Shown piece after piece: positions 11,796 through 24,129 of a stretch of DNA of 64,000 bases (its first letter is position 1; each line of letters opens with the position of its first letter). Source of the DNA: Rhododendron vialii (Eukaryota; Streptophyta; Magnoliopsida; Ericales; Ericaceae); the NCBI RefSeq assembly GCF_030253575.1, contig NC_080561.1, forward strand, positions 6,129,001-6,193,000. The letters run 5' to 3'. A program made the position numbers and the translations under genes. The notes under the pieces were generated by a model. The model did not search any database. It saw nothing but the letters and a program-made list of their open reading frames with translations, and had not been told where the DNA came from.

Positions 11796-12617
11796 CTAGT
11801 GGTTGAGAATGTTGAGGAGGGAAACTCTAGTTTTGATCAACCGCCTAAACAAGAATTCTAGTCCTTCTTCCAGATCTTCAATGCTAGACCACATCTTCCA
11901 CAACTGATTTTTAACTTCGTCCAGATCATTCTTGCTTGTCTTGGGACTGTTGAGGGAGTGCAATGCCGCATCAAATTTCTCAAAAGCATCTGTTTTTGTT
12001 TCTTCCTCTTCGAGTGCAATGCTCTTCCGATTCATAAGTTTGGAAACCAAGGAAAATCCACTCACCCTTGATTCCACCTTTGCCCCTGCAATATAGGACA
12101 ATGAAGACTCGAACACCCCAATCATGGCTGCTTCAACCTCATTTAACAAGCTAGAAATATCAAAAATCTCATGGGTTTTTTCAAAAGCTGTTGTGGTACT
12201 CTTGCTTTTGATACTCTTCAAATCTTTTAGAGACTTTTGGATCGCCTTCTTTGCCTTTTTTCTGGATGTTAAGTACCCTGCAAAGTCATTTGTATCCCTT
12301 CTTCTCCTCAAGATGGAAAGAAGGTTTTGTACATCTTGCTTTGTTTGGGTGGACACATCTTTTGCTGCGGCACAAATATCCAAGAGCCTGATATACTTTT
12401 CCAAAACCTCTTCAACCAATAACTGGTGTCGCTGTTGGGCAAAGGCTTGTTGAGTGCTTGGCAATAGAAGCATATTGTCCAAACGCTCAAACAATATTCG
12501 CAGTCCGTTAAGCCTCGAATTCTCACCAACATGAGGAATGAGTGGGTGAAGTCTAGAGGGCAAGCTGGCAGAACGAGTGTGGCAGTTGGATTTTGATCTC
12601 AAAGGAGAAGAATCCAT
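11796..12617 (-). CDS. DUF241 family protein, copy 3
   Basis: Single-exon gene for a 273-residue DUF241 protein. It starts at the ATG 12617 (MDSSPLRSKS), the position that aligns with the other copies, and ends with the family tail RLIKTRVSLLNILNH. The N-terminal RSASLPSRLHPLIPHV motif and the charged helical body are present. It is the most diverged intact member: the LLPSTQQAFAQQRHQ segment and the middle (AFEKTHEIFDISSLLNE) differ from copies 1, 4 and 5. No introns, signal peptide or membrane helices are seen. A TATA-like TATATATA (near 12735) and a nearly complete promoter box (12751-12764) lie upstream. Function unknown. Confidence 0.85.
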   Translation of the reverse strand: MDSSPLRSKSNCHTRSASLPSRLHPLIPHVGENSRLNGLRILFERLDNMLLLPSTQQAFAQQRHQLLVEEVLEKYIRLLDICAAAKDVSTQTKQDVQNLLSILRRRRDTNDFAGYLTSRKKAKKAIQKSLKDLKSIKSKSTTTAFEKTHEIFDISSLLNEVEAAMIGVFESSLSYIAGAKVESRVSGFSLVSKLMNRKSIALEEEETKTDAFEKFDAALHSLNSPKTSKNDLDEVKNQLWKMWSSIEDLEEGLEFLFRRLIKTRVSLLNILNH

Positions 12618-13164
12618 TTCTCTTTCCAAATGGAAACAAGGAAAACTATAAGTACTGGATGTGGAATGTGAAATTTCAAAACTTGTGATGAGTTAGTGGA
12701 TTTGTGGTTCTGTCCCTCTTCTTAGTCTCAATATATATAAGAGGGAGAAGGAGACAAGGAATCTAAAACTCTCTTCAATTATCAACCAGCTAAAATGTGA
12801 TTTTGATTTGGATCTACAGCATCTTGCGGAGAGGTTCACGCAATGTCCCCCACCAAATAGGTCCTAGAATGGTTTTATATGCAATATTTTACATGGTTGG
12901 TTTATAACAATTACAATGCACGAGTGGTATCGATACCCGTTTGTCTCCTTTTCCTTCCATTAATATATATCCATTCTACACGATCTGAACATCTTTGTAA
13001 GGACAGCCAAAACATTTTTCATTGTTTCTATACCATCAGAGATCCAGCATTTCCCATGTGATTCTCTTTATTTCCATTAGATCATCACCAAACTATAGAC
13101 AACAGGAATCTTTCCATCTTTATTATCTTCTTTGTGGTGCAACAGAAAACATAATGAACTTATA
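12618..13164. other. Upstream region of DUF241 copy 3
   Basis: The proximal 200 bases hold the conserved family promoter (box at 12751-12764, TATA near 12735 on the minus strand). Beyond about 12950 there is AT-rich intergenic DNA and no gene. Confidence 0.5.
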
Positions 13165-14590
13165 ATAACTCGGAGCTAAAAATTTATTACTGTCCCCATA
13201 TGGAATGAAACTAGACAATCGATGCTTCCAAGTTTGGTCAGTTTTGAAATTTCAACAATGCGCCCAGGGCGCGATGAAATGCGCCTGGGGCGCACGGATT
13301 TGCGCCTGAGGCGCATTAACACTCAGCAATTGGTCAAATTTTGCGGGTTCGCTCCGAACACTCCCGAGCTCCGATATTTGCTAGGTTTGAACCATTAAAA
13401 AGCTTGTTGAGTGTACTTTCTAACCCAAGTAATTTGGATTTAAAATTATTTGTGCATAAAAAGATATGACAAATTTATTCTCAGTGAGTTTGAAATATAA
13501 ATCATTTCGGTAAAACGCTCGCATCTCCTTCATTTTAGATTTGATAGACCTATAACATATCGATAAAGAGGATTTTTAAAGTTCTAAAAGATGGTGGTTT
13601 AGTAGTCATTGTGGTCAAGTGACATTTTCGATGATATAGACATTGAAATTTGGCATCGTAAATGTATAAGGCTCTTTTTGGGTGTATGTCTTAGGAAAAT
13701 TCTGATGATTATGCAGATTTTTTGTGCTTTGATGAAGTCTAGAATGCCTTATAAACTCTCTTAAACTCTTTAAGAAATGAACAAATACCGTAGAACTGGA
13801 AATGCGTGTACTGAATGGAATATAGAATGAGTGGAAGGGTGCGAAAACGTGTTTTAGCCTTAGTGGCTCCAACAATCTTAGAATTGGTTTACTTTCGAAC
13901 AACTTTTTGTAAATCAAAATCTATTATTTTTGTGGTTCAATCCCACCATCTATTAGTACTTTGAATACCATATTTATCGATATAAAATAGGTTTCGATCT
14001 GGTTTAACGTTAGTTTGATTCAAGGATTTTTCCGAAACAATTTGTTGTTCAACCCGTTGAGGATAAAGTTGCCTATATTTTGATGTATAAATAATTTTGG
14101 GACCCAAACTAAATTGGTTAGAAAGTAGGCAAGACAAGCTTTTCAACTGTTCAAACCACATGCAAATCAAAGTTCGGAGTGTCGGTGGCAAAAGTTTGTC
14201 AGTTTTAAAGTTTCAACAATGCGCCCAGGGTGCGATGAAATGTGCCAGGGGCGCAAGGATATGCGCCTGAGGCCCATTAACACTCAGCAATTGGTCAAAA
14301 TTTGCGGGTTTGCTCCGGACACTCCCGAGCTCCAATTTTAGCAAGGTTTAAACCGTTAAAAAGCTTGTTGAGTGTCCTTTCTAACCAAAATAGTTTGGAT
14401 TTAATATTATTCGTACATAAAAAGATCTGACAAATTTACTCTTAGTGAGTTGAAATATAAATCACTCTAGTAAAACGCTCGCATCTCCTTCACTTTAAAT
14501 TGAATAAAGACCTATAATATATCGATAAAGAGACCTTGTAAAGTTCTAAAAGTTGGTTGATTCCAACAACAAATATAATAAAGTTTAGCT
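13165..14590. repeat. Duplicated non-coding block II
   Basis: Second copy of the block at 7060-8640, starting at the same sequence (ATTACTGTCCCCATATGGAA) but lacking about 170 bases near 13235. It keeps the internal direct repeat (about 13235-13600 and 14030-14560) and the GCGC-rich palindromic core (near 13258-13320 and 14220-14280). No coding potential is seen. Confidence 0.7.
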
Positions 14591-14648
14591 TATGAAATGG
14601 GGATAGCAATTAGACCGCTACAAAAATTATCTGAGCACTACTACCCTC

Positions 14649-14889
14649 TATTGGATATGGAAACTTGGATCTCCATTCCCATATTTTCCCTTATTCTCTA
14701 TTGATTGAATCCCTGATCTTCTGTATATTCCCATGATGTATTTCCCTTTTATAGATTCCTTAATTGCTGTAATTTTCCTTGATAAGCAAGATACATTGTA
14801 ACCTTCTGATTATATATATATCAATGAATAAAGGTATCTCCATAGTGTGGAGAAACTATTGGAGTTTTCTTTCCATTCTTTTCTTATTA
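14649..14889 (+). repeat. Copia 5' LTR
   Basis: 241 bases, beginning TATTGGATATGG and ending TTCTTATTA, directly followed by the primer-binding site. A TATATATATA stretch near 14813 is a plausible TATA region. It matches 40117-40357. Confidence 0.9.
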
Positions 14890-14927
14890 TGGTATCAGAG
14901 CAGTGACTGATCCGACTCTTTCAAACC

Positions 14928-15316
14928 ATGGCAGATAAACAAAATGAAAAAGGTTCCGATTCCAATGACGCCTTGGGATCAACCAATGATCCTTTCTTCA
15001 TTCCTCATTCTGATAGTCCCACTGCTGTTTTAGTTACCCCTCTCCTCTCAGGAGATAACTATGGAACGTGGCTTCGCGCCATGACCATGGCACTTCGCGC
15101 TAAAAATAAGTTGGGCTTCGTTGACGGGTCAATCGAAATGCCCAACGATACCAGCAAGTTGCGTCAATGGGAGCGATGCAACGATCTAGTCAGTTCATGG
15201 ATTCTCAACTCCACAGAAATTGAGATCCGTGGAAGTATTCTCTATGCTGAAACTGCTAGAGAAGTGTGGCTCGATCTTCGTGATCGATTCACCCAAACCA
15301 ACGCACCGAAAGTCTA
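14928..15316 (+). mobile_element. Copia gag, N-terminal part
   Basis: The N-terminal gag region of the copia element, with the typical LLSGDNYGTWLRAM motif. It is cut off by the gypsy insertion, whose target duplication GTCTA is at 15312-15316. Gag sequence resumes at 24130. Confidence 0.85.
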
Positions 15317-17099
15317 TGTAGAGACCCGTAAATTCATTTTATAATTTTATTGTTTTATAAATGGAAAAGTGATGGATTAATGAAAATATTAGAGTTGGGG
15401 GTCAAAATGTGAGAAGTTAAAAGCCATGGGTGTTCGTGTGATTAGTGCATGTGTGTGCCGTGTATACCAGGAGAAATCCTTTTCTTTTTTTTTCATTTTC
15501 ATCTCATCACTCTCTCGTCTCTCGATCTCTCTCACTCTCTCACCCAATCACTCAAAGCTCACAACAATCAAGCTTAATTCCATCGTCTACTAGTATATTC
15601 GAGCTTGTATCGTGTTGGACAAAGCTTGGTTCGGCGTATTGTTGCTTGATTTGGACTCCGGAAGCTAGGGTTTGCATAATCTTCTTGATTTCGGTTTGGA
15701 TACTCGAGGTAGGGAATTCTACCTCTCTTTATATGTTAGTTGAGTTCTCCTATGTCTTATTGAGCATTTCCATGCTTTGTTTGAGCTTGTATTGATTGTT
15801 GTTTGGCCTGGATCAAAATCTGTTATCTGATGAAAAATCGCCAAATTCCGGATTCCTACCGGTAGGCCCGTCCTTTCTACCGGTAGAACGTTGTTGCGTT
15901 GTCAAAAAAATTTAGCTTCCTACCGGTATAACTTTTCTCCTACCGGTAGGTTGTCTCAAATTTTCATCGTGCAAAAATGGTGGCCTTTCTGTTTCGTATC
16001 TGTACCGGTAGGACTTGATCCCTACCGGTAGAAGCAAAAAAAATTTCCAAATCTCTACCGGTATCACCCAGTTCCCTACCGGTAGACACCAGTAAAAAGG
16101 CCAAATTTTCCTGTGCCGTTCTGCTTTTATTTTCCCAAGCCTTAAGCCTTTTCCATGAGTTCAAATGATTATTTTATTATATATGATTAAGGCTTGGGGC
16201 AATCATGCATGATGTCAGGATCATTGAGTTATCCAACTTGGATATGTCCGAATTTGTGAAATTTTTGAAATGGTAAATATGGGCCTCTTGCACAATATTT
16301 GTACGAACGATACACTTGAACTTGTGAACGACGCGCAAACATTCAGGGCCCATCGACGGGTGGGTGCCTGGCAGGGGATTTCAGGGTCCCATAATTAGCC
16401 TGGCAGGAGCTTATGCTCATAATAATTTTTCAAGGCCTAACCTTCAAGGTGGGTGCTTGGCAGGGGATATCGGGGTCCCAAAATTAGCCCGGCAGGAGCT
16501 TCGGCTCAGACACATAAATGACACGACATGTTGAGACACGATTTGAACGGATATGATTTATGGGTTGAATAAAAGAAAATTTGGAGATTTTGGGACACTT
16601 GTTCATGAAAGTTGTGCTTCCTCCGTTGTCTTGTGATCTTTTATCATTTGTTCATTCGTCTCGCTCATTTGCATATAGAGTTTGCGTAGACTTTTCTACT
16701 GGGCTAGTGTAGCTCAAGCCTTATATTATTTTCAGGTGCTAACCCGGAACCCTAGCTTGCATTGCTTGGCGTGCTTGGAGTGTGGTCATTATTTTTGAAA
16801 GCTAACCGAAGGAGTTACTTATTCATCGTTGTAAATTTATTTTGAAAGATGTATTCGTAACTTAAATTGTAATTCTTTTGATTTGGAATATTGTAACCCT
16901 TAATCCTCTTTCGACATTTGATACTTATGTTGATTTGGGGCCGTTGAGCCTATATTGTAATATTTTGGAAACTTTGTGAATTTGGAAGCTTAACTAAGGA
17001 AATGAGAACACAGTGATCTTTTGGGTACCGTACGGATATTTGTGAGTATTTTTATTATGTAAATCATTTATAATTATGTTTAAAATCGAGGACGTGACA
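15317..17099 (+). repeat. Gypsy 5' LTR
   Basis: 1783 bases from TGTAGAGACCCG to GAGGACGTGACA. It contains a TATAAA near 15355, a CT-rich leader (15480-15545), a donor-like AGGTAGGG (15707-15714), eight ACCGGT palindromes (15858-16083), two imperfect copies of a GGTGGGTGCYTGGCAGGGGAT repeat (near 16360 and 16450), and an acceptor-like TTTTCAG (ending 16735). Confidence 0.9.
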
Positions 17100-17356
17100 A
17101 CTTGGTATCAGAGCATAGGTTTAGAACACCTAGAAACCGTGGGGAGACGTTTTGTCTCATGGGTTCAAAATGTCGCTCCTTCTAACATAATTTGTGCATG
17201 CTTGTGTGACTAACATTCATGTGATTACTTGGCATTGCATTTTCGTTATCGTAGAGTGTCGTAGAGTTATTAACCCGTGTTAGGAAGTTGAGGGCTTCGA
17301 CCTCATAGTAAAAAATGTTGTGGTTAATGGTTTCTTTTCTTATATCGTGTAGTAAG

Positions 17357-18760
17357 ATGCCTCCGAAGACCCGTGTCAGACGAGTTGGGGCTGGGACCCG
17401 GGGTGGTCGAGGCCGTGGTCGTGGCCGTGGGGTACCTCTTGAGGACGAGGTTAGTCAGCATGGGGAGAACCCAGGTGGGAATTTGGGGGCTGGGATCGGT
17501 CGAGGTGCAGGAGTACCTCAAGCTCAAAATCAGTTTGCTAGGGATCTCGTCGCAGCACTTACAGCTGCAAATCTTCTAAACCAAGCACCTAGAGAGAATG
17601 TCGAGGATCGAGCTATGGTGGCGATGCGGGAGTTTAGCCGTAGAAACCCTCCAGTGTTCGATGGGACTAGTAGCGACCCTTTGGTAGCGGACCATTGGCT
17701 AGCCCAAATCCGTAAACTTTTCAGAGCTCTTAATATCACAGAAGATAACATTAGGGTAGGTATCGTGGCGGTGCAACTAGTTGGGGAGGCCGGTGAATGG
17801 TGGGAATCCGTCCTTGAAAGCAGGAAAGATGCAAGGAGAGCGGCAAGGACCGCGGCTCAAATAGATGAGCCAGACGTTGAGAATTTGACATGGGCTGAAT
17901 TTGAGGCGTTATTTGAGGAGCAGTATTTTCCAGAAACTAGCCGCGAGCAATTGAGGGACCAATTCGAAAAGTTAGAGCAAGGAAGCATGACCGTGTTGGA
18001 GTACGCACAAAAATTCCAATCTTTATCTCGCTTTGCGCCAGAGTTGGTGGCGACGGAAGAGAGGAAATGTAGACGCTTTGAGAAAGGACTGCACAACACC
18101 GTAAGGAGGATGGTAATGGTACAACGCAAGACAAAATACGCCGAGGTAGTTGAGTGTGCGAGGAGCATTGAGATACCGAAAGAGGCGCAACGTAATAGAG
18201 GGGTTTGGGAACCACGACAACCAACCGTGAACACGAGTTCTTCATCGGGGAGCTTTGGAAGCCAAGGGAGGAAAAGGACAAGGGAACCATCTCAGACACC
18301 GCAGGGTAGTTCGTCGAACTTTAGGCCGCCTTCTTCTTTGGGGATCCGGGGTGCTTTGTCTAGACCTTCAACCGTGTGCTATAAGTGTAATCAACCTGGA
18401 CACGTTCGTGCTCAGTGTCCACGCCTCGGGGAAACTTGTTATATTTGTGGTAAAACGGATCATTTCGCAAGGAGTTGTCCTCAAGGGTCGGGAGCGCGCA
18501 GTGAGTCAGGTTCTGTGCAGCAGCCGGGAACGGGGCGTAATGTGGGCCAGCCGTTTAGGGGTACTCAGAGGCAGCAGCAGCCTTACTTTCGTCAGACTAC
18601 GTCAGCTCAGAGTTCCGGGGTTGATAAGGGAGCGAGTTCTTCCGCGCCTGCTCAAGGTTCTGGTCAGAGAGGGGGTTTTATGCAGGGTCAGGGTACCCAG
18701 GGGCGAGTTTTCAACATCACTTCTGCTATCCCACCTACCACTTCTCAGGCTCCGGAAACT
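17357..18760 (+). mobile_element. Gypsy gag region
   Basis: Starts MPPKTRVRR at 17357 after the LTR and leader. An Arg/Gly-rich N-terminus is followed by the retrotransposon gag core (PLVADHWL, EWWESV, FEEQYFPE motifs) and two CCHC zinc knuckles (CYKCNQPGHVRAQC and CYICGKTDHFARSC, near 18379-18480). The core is clearly related to the gag of the non-autonomous element at 30171-38206. Confidence 0.9.
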
Positions 18761-18789
18761 TCTGTTGTGAGGGGTAATTTCTTTTGTTC

Positions 18790-21700
18790 AACTCATTTGC
18801 TAAAGTACTCTTTGATTCTGGAGCATCGCATTCTTTCATTGCTGCATCATTTATGTGTACTTTGGAATTGGAATCGGAAACTATTAGTCCTCTTTTGTTT
18901 GTCGAAACACCTCTAGGGGGTAGAACACCTCTTGACCGTATTTGTCGAGATTGTGAGTTGGTTATCCGTGATTGTCGTTTCATGTTCGACTTCATCGTTT
19001 TAGGAATGTCGGGGTTTGATCTTATCTTGGGAATGGATTGGCTATCCAAATTTCATGCTACCATCGATTGTTTTAAGCGTCGAGTTCGTATTTGTCCACC
19101 CGAAGGTCCTTGTTTTGAATTCTTTGGGGAGCGTCGAGAACCATCGGAACCTTATTTACGTGGGCCTCGTGAGCTAGGGTCGGTTTATTCATTGTTGGCG
19201 AGCTTGACGTTAGATGAGGATGCCTTCATGCGTGGGGAGTTACCCTTAGTGGTTTGCGACTTTCCGGATGTATTCCCGGAAGAGTTACCTGGTTTACCTC
19301 CCGAGCGAGAGATTGAGTTCACCATTGATCTACTTCCCGGTACCGCTCCTATCTCCGTACCTCCATATCGTTTCGCACCCGCCGAATTGAGAGAGCTAAA
19401 GACTCAGTTACAAGAACTGGAGAACCTAGGATTCATTCGTCCAAGTACGTCTCCGTGGGGAGCACCGGCTCTTTTTGCGCAAAAGAAGGATGGTTCACTC
19501 CGTTTGTGTATTGACTACCGTAAGCTAAACCGAGTCACCATTAAGAACAAGTATCCCATGCCTAGAATCGATGATTTGTTCGACCAACTTCGGGGTGCCA
19601 CTTGTTTTTCTAAAATCGACTTGAGGTCCGGTTATCACCAATTGAGGGTTCGTAGAGAGGACATCCCTAAAACCGCTTTCCGCACTCGTTATGGCCATTA
19701 TGAGTTCGTTGTTATGCCTTTCGGACTGACGAACGCTCCAGCTACTTTCATGGACCTAATGAATCGTATTTTCCGTGCTTATCTTGATCGCTTCGTCGTC
19801 GTCTTTGTGGATGATATTTTGATCTATTCGCCTACGGAGGAGGAACACCAAGCCCATCTCACCATTGTTCTTGAACTCTTGAGAGAGCACCAGCTATACG
19901 CTAAACTTAGTAAGTGTGAGTTTTGGTTATCCGAAGTTAAATTCTTAGGCCACGTGGTTTCGAAGGGTGGAGTGTCTGTTGATCCCGGAAAGATAGAGTC
20001 GATTATGAATTGGCAGCGACCAAAGAACGTATTCGAGATTCGAAGCTTCTTGGGTTTGGCTGGGTACTACCGCCGTTTCGTTTTAGACTTCTCTCGTTTA
20101 GCGGCACCAATGACTAGATTGACACGTAAGGGGACCCGATTCGTTTGGAGTGACTCGTGTGAGACAGCCTTTGAAGAGTTAAAGAAGCGATTGACTACCG
20201 CGCCGGTTTTGATTGTGCCCGACCGTGGAGTTGGCTACTCTGTGTATTGTGACGCGTCTAAGGAAGGGTTGGGATGCGTGTTGATGCAGGCGGGACGAGT
20301 GGTAGCGTATGGGTCACGACAGTTGAAAACACATGAGCGGAATTACCCGACACACGATCTAGAACTTGCAGCCGTCGTATTTGCTTTGAAAAGTTGGCGT
20401 CATTACTTGTATGGTGAGAAGTTTGAAGTCTTTTCCGATCATAAAAGTTTGAAATACTTATTCTCTCAAAGGAACTTAACCTTCGTCAACGCCGTTGGAT
20501 GGAGCATTTGGAGGATTATGACTTCGAATTACAATACCACCCGGGGAAAGCGAACGTTGTGGCTGACGCATTGAGTAGAAAACCGACACATCTAGCGAGC
20601 CTAGCGATTCATGAGTGGAAAGCAATGAACGACTTGGGCTCCTACGCCATGCACTTTGAGGAAGTTCGGGAAGGGGTCACGTTATGCAACTTGACGGTGC
20701 AATCGACTTTATCGACGAGAGTGATTGAGGCCCAGCAACATGATGAGGAAGCAGAGGAACTCCGTACTAGATTCCTTAGTGGAAATGCTCAAGAAGGGTG
20801 GATGATTCACGCCGACCGAAGCTTGCGCTATCAAGGAAAGTTGTTCGTACCCATTTCGTGTCGGGAAGAAATCTTACGAGAGTTTCATCATTCTCCGTTA
20901 GCCGTTCACCCGGGAGGAACGAAAATGTATCATGATTTGCGTAGACAATTTTGGTGGTCCGGAATGAAGAGGGACGTTGTGATTTTCGTGTCCAAGTGTC
21001 TCACGTGCCAACAAGTGAAAACCGAACATCAACGACCCGCGGGGGAATTGCAACCATTACCAGTGGCCGAGTGGAAGTGGGAGCATGTGACCATGGATTT
21101 CGTTACGGGTTTACCGAGATCGCCAAGGGGGCATGATGCTATTTGGGTAGTTGTGGACCGTTTGACTAAAACCGCTCATTTCCTACCCATTCAAGTCACC
21201 GATTCCGTTGATGCGCTTAGCCGTTTGTATATTCGAGAGATCATTCGACTTCATGGGATTCCCGTGTCCATCGTGTCCGATCGAGATCCGAGATTTACCG
21301 CACGTTTTTGGCAGAGTTTACAAGCTGCTTTGGGCACTAATCTTCTATTTAGTACCGCGTATCATCCTCAAACCGATGGGCAATCCGAGAGAACGATTCA
21401 TATTTTGGAAGACATGCTTCGGGCTTGTGTGATGGATTTCCGGGGTAGTTGGGAGGACCACTTGCCATTAGTTGAGTTCGCGTACAACAATAGCTATCAA
21501 TCTAGTATCGAAATGGCACCGTATGAGGCTTTGTATGGAAGACCGTGTCGATCGCCTGTGTGTTGGACCGAATTGGGAGAGGCTACGTTTGTAGGACCGG
21601 ACATGATTAAGGAGACCTCCGAGAGCTTGAAAGTAATTCGTCAACGCCTTAAGGAAGCTCAAGAGAGAACGACCGAACAAGTGAAGGTGATTCGCCAAAG

Positions 21701-22190
21701 ATTGTTAACCGCGCAAAGCCGACAAAAGAATTATGCCGATCGTCGTCGTCGCCCGTTGTCATTTGAAGAAGGGGATCATGTATTCCTCAAAGTATCGCCG
21801 CGTAGAGGTTTGTCTCGTTTCGGGAAAAAGGGAAAGCTATCGCCGCGTTATATCGGGCCGTTCGACATCATTGAGAAAATTGGGGAGGTTGCGTATCGTT
21901 TGGCTTTGCCACCAAGGCTATCGGGTGTTCATGATGTGTTTCACGTGTCTATGTTGAGGAAGTACGAACCGGATCCATCGCATGTGTTAGAGTGGTCCGA
22001 ACTCGAGTTAGAGGCCGATGCGTCTTATGGGGAAGAACCGGTCCGTATCCTAGATTCGCGCGATCAAGTGTTGAGGGGTAAGACGATACCATTGGTGCGA
22101 GTCTTATGGAGAAGTCAGGATAGCGAGGATCAAACTTGGGAACGAGAAGATGAGGTTAGAGAAAAGTATCCACATTTATTCCCAGAGTAA
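18790..22190 (+). mobile_element. Gypsy pol region: PR-RT-RH-IN-chromodomain
   Basis: Domains in order: aspartic protease ([11 protein letters not shown], near 18805), reverse transcriptase (SPWGAPALF near 19450; catalytic FVDDILIYS near 19803-19830), RNase H (VYCDAS near 20240), integrase with HHCC zinc finger (HPGGTKMYH to CLTCQQ, near 20908-21012) and DDE core (TMDFVTGLPRS near 21091), and a chromodomain-like end (IPLVRVLWR near 22090). The domain order is the Ty3/gypsy order. Confidence 0.9.
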
Positions 22191-22341
22191 CCCAACGTGA
22201 GTATCCGAGATTGAAGTATTTTAATGTTTAACATGTTGCATAATATTGGTGATTGAGGTTTTGCATGCATAGGTGATATATGTGTTAACTAGTTTTGGCA
22301 TGAAAATTTTCGAGGACGAAATTTCTTTAAGGAGGGTAGGA

Positions 22342-24124
22342 TGTAGAGACCCGTAAATTCATTTTATAATTTTATTGTTTTATAAATGGAAAAGTGATGG
22401 ATTAATGAAAATATTAGAGTTGGGGGTCAAAATGTGAGAAGTTAAAAGCCATGGGTGTTCGTGTGATTAGTGCATGTGTGTGCCGTGTATACCAGGAGAA
22501 ATCCTTTTCTTTTTTTTTCATTTTCATCTCATCACTCTCTCGTCTCTCGATCTCTCTCACTCTCTCACCCAATCACTCAAAGCTCACAACAATCAAGCTT
22601 AATTCCATCGTCTACTAGTATATTCGAGCTTGTATCGTGTTGGACAAAGCTTGGTTCGGCGTATTGTTGCTTGATTTGGACTCCGGAAGCTAGGGTTTGC
22701 ATAATCTTCTTGATTTCGGTTTGGATACTCGAGGTAGGGAATTCTACCTCTCTTTATATGTTAGTTGAGTTCTCCTATGTCTTATTGAGCATTTCCATGC
22801 TTTGTTTGAGCTTGTATTGATTGTTGTTTGGCCTGGATCAAAATCTGTTATCTGATGAAAAATCGCCAAATTCCGGATTCCTACCGGTAGGCCCGTCCTT
22901 TCTACCGGTAGAACGTTGTTGCGTTGTCAAAAAAATTTAGCTTCCTACCGGTATAACTTTTCTCCTACCGGTAGGTTGTCTCAAATTTTCATCGTGCAAA
23001 AATGGTGGCCTTTCTGTTTCGTATCTGTACCGGTAGGACTTGATCCCTACCGGTAGAAGCAAAAAAAATTTCCAAATCTCTACCGGTATCACCCAGTTCC
23101 CTACCGGTAGACACCAGTAAAAAGGCCAAATTTTCCTGTGCCGTTCTGCTTTTATTTTCCCAAGCCTTAAGCCTTTTCCATGAGTTCAAATGATTATTTT
23201 ATTATATATGATTAAGGCTTGGGGCAATCATGCATGATGTCAGGATCATTGAGTTATCCAACTTGGATATGTCCGAATTTGTGAAATTTTTGAAATGGTA
23301 AATATGGGCCTCTTGCACAATATTTGTACGAACGATACACTTGAACTTGTGAACGACGCGCAAACATTCAGGGCCCATCGACGGGTGGGTGCCTGGCAGG
23401 GGATTTCAGGGTCCCATAATTAGCCTGGCAGGAGCTTATGCTCATAATAATTTTTCAAGGCCTAACCTTCAAGGTGGGTGCTTGGCAGGGGATATCGGGG
23501 TCCCAAAATTAGCCCGGCAGGAGCTTCGGCTCAGACACATAAATGACACGACATGTTGAGACACGATTTGAACGGATATGATTTATGGGTTGAATAAAAG
23601 AAAATTTGGAGATTTTGGGACACTTGTTCATGAAAGTTGTGCTTCCTCCGTTGTCTTGTGATCTTTTATCATTTGTTCATTCGTCTCGCTCATTTGCATA
23701 TAGAGTTTGCGTAGACTTTTCTACTGGGCTAGTGTAGCTCAAGCCTTATATTATTTTCAGGTGCTAACCCGGAACCCTAGCTTGCATTGCTTGGCGTGCT
23801 TGGAGTGTGGTCATTATTTTTGAAAGCTAACCGAAGGAGTTACTTATTCATCGTTGTAAATTTATTTTGAAAGATGTATTCGTAACTTAAATTGTAATTC
23901 TTTTGATTTGGAATATTGTAACCCTTAATCCTCTTTCGACATTTGATACTTATGTTGATTTGGGGCCGTTGAGCCTATATTGTAATATTTTGGAAACTTT
24001 GTGAATTTGGAAGCTTAACTAAGGAAATGAGAACACAGTGATCTTTTGGGTACCGTACGGATATTTGTGAGTATTTTTATTATGTAAATCATTTATAATT
24101 ATGTTTAAAATCGAGGACGTGACA
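22342..24124 (+). repeat. Gypsy 3' LTR
   Basis: Second 1783-base LTR, offset exactly 7025 bases from the 5' LTR, with the same eight ACCGGT palindromes (22883-23108). No difference from the 5' LTR was noticed by eye. Confidence 0.9.
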
Positions 24125-24129
24125 GTCTA

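Larger units (their letters stand above)
15317..24124 (+). mobile_element. Ty3/gypsy chromovirus (Tekay/Del-like), nearly whole
   Basis: LTRs 15317-17099 and 22342-24124 (1783 bases each, identical as far as I can see), with target duplication GTCTA at 15312-15316 and 24125-24129. A primer-binding site TGGTATCAGAGC (17103-17114) and a purine tract AAGGAGGGTAGGA (22329-22341) are present. The internal part encodes gag with two CCHC knuckles, then protease, reverse transcriptase, RNase H, integrase and a chromodomain-like C-terminus. The chromodomain-like end points to the Tekay/Del clade of chromoviruses, which tend to carry long LTRs. It looks close to whole, with at most about two breaks. 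Very young. Confidence 0.9.

Noticed and set aside
15445-15795. A 116-residue frame duplicated at 22470-22820
   Set aside because: It lies inside the two identical LTRs, in leader-like sequence crossing a splice-like donor; duplication reflects the LTR pair, not a gene family.
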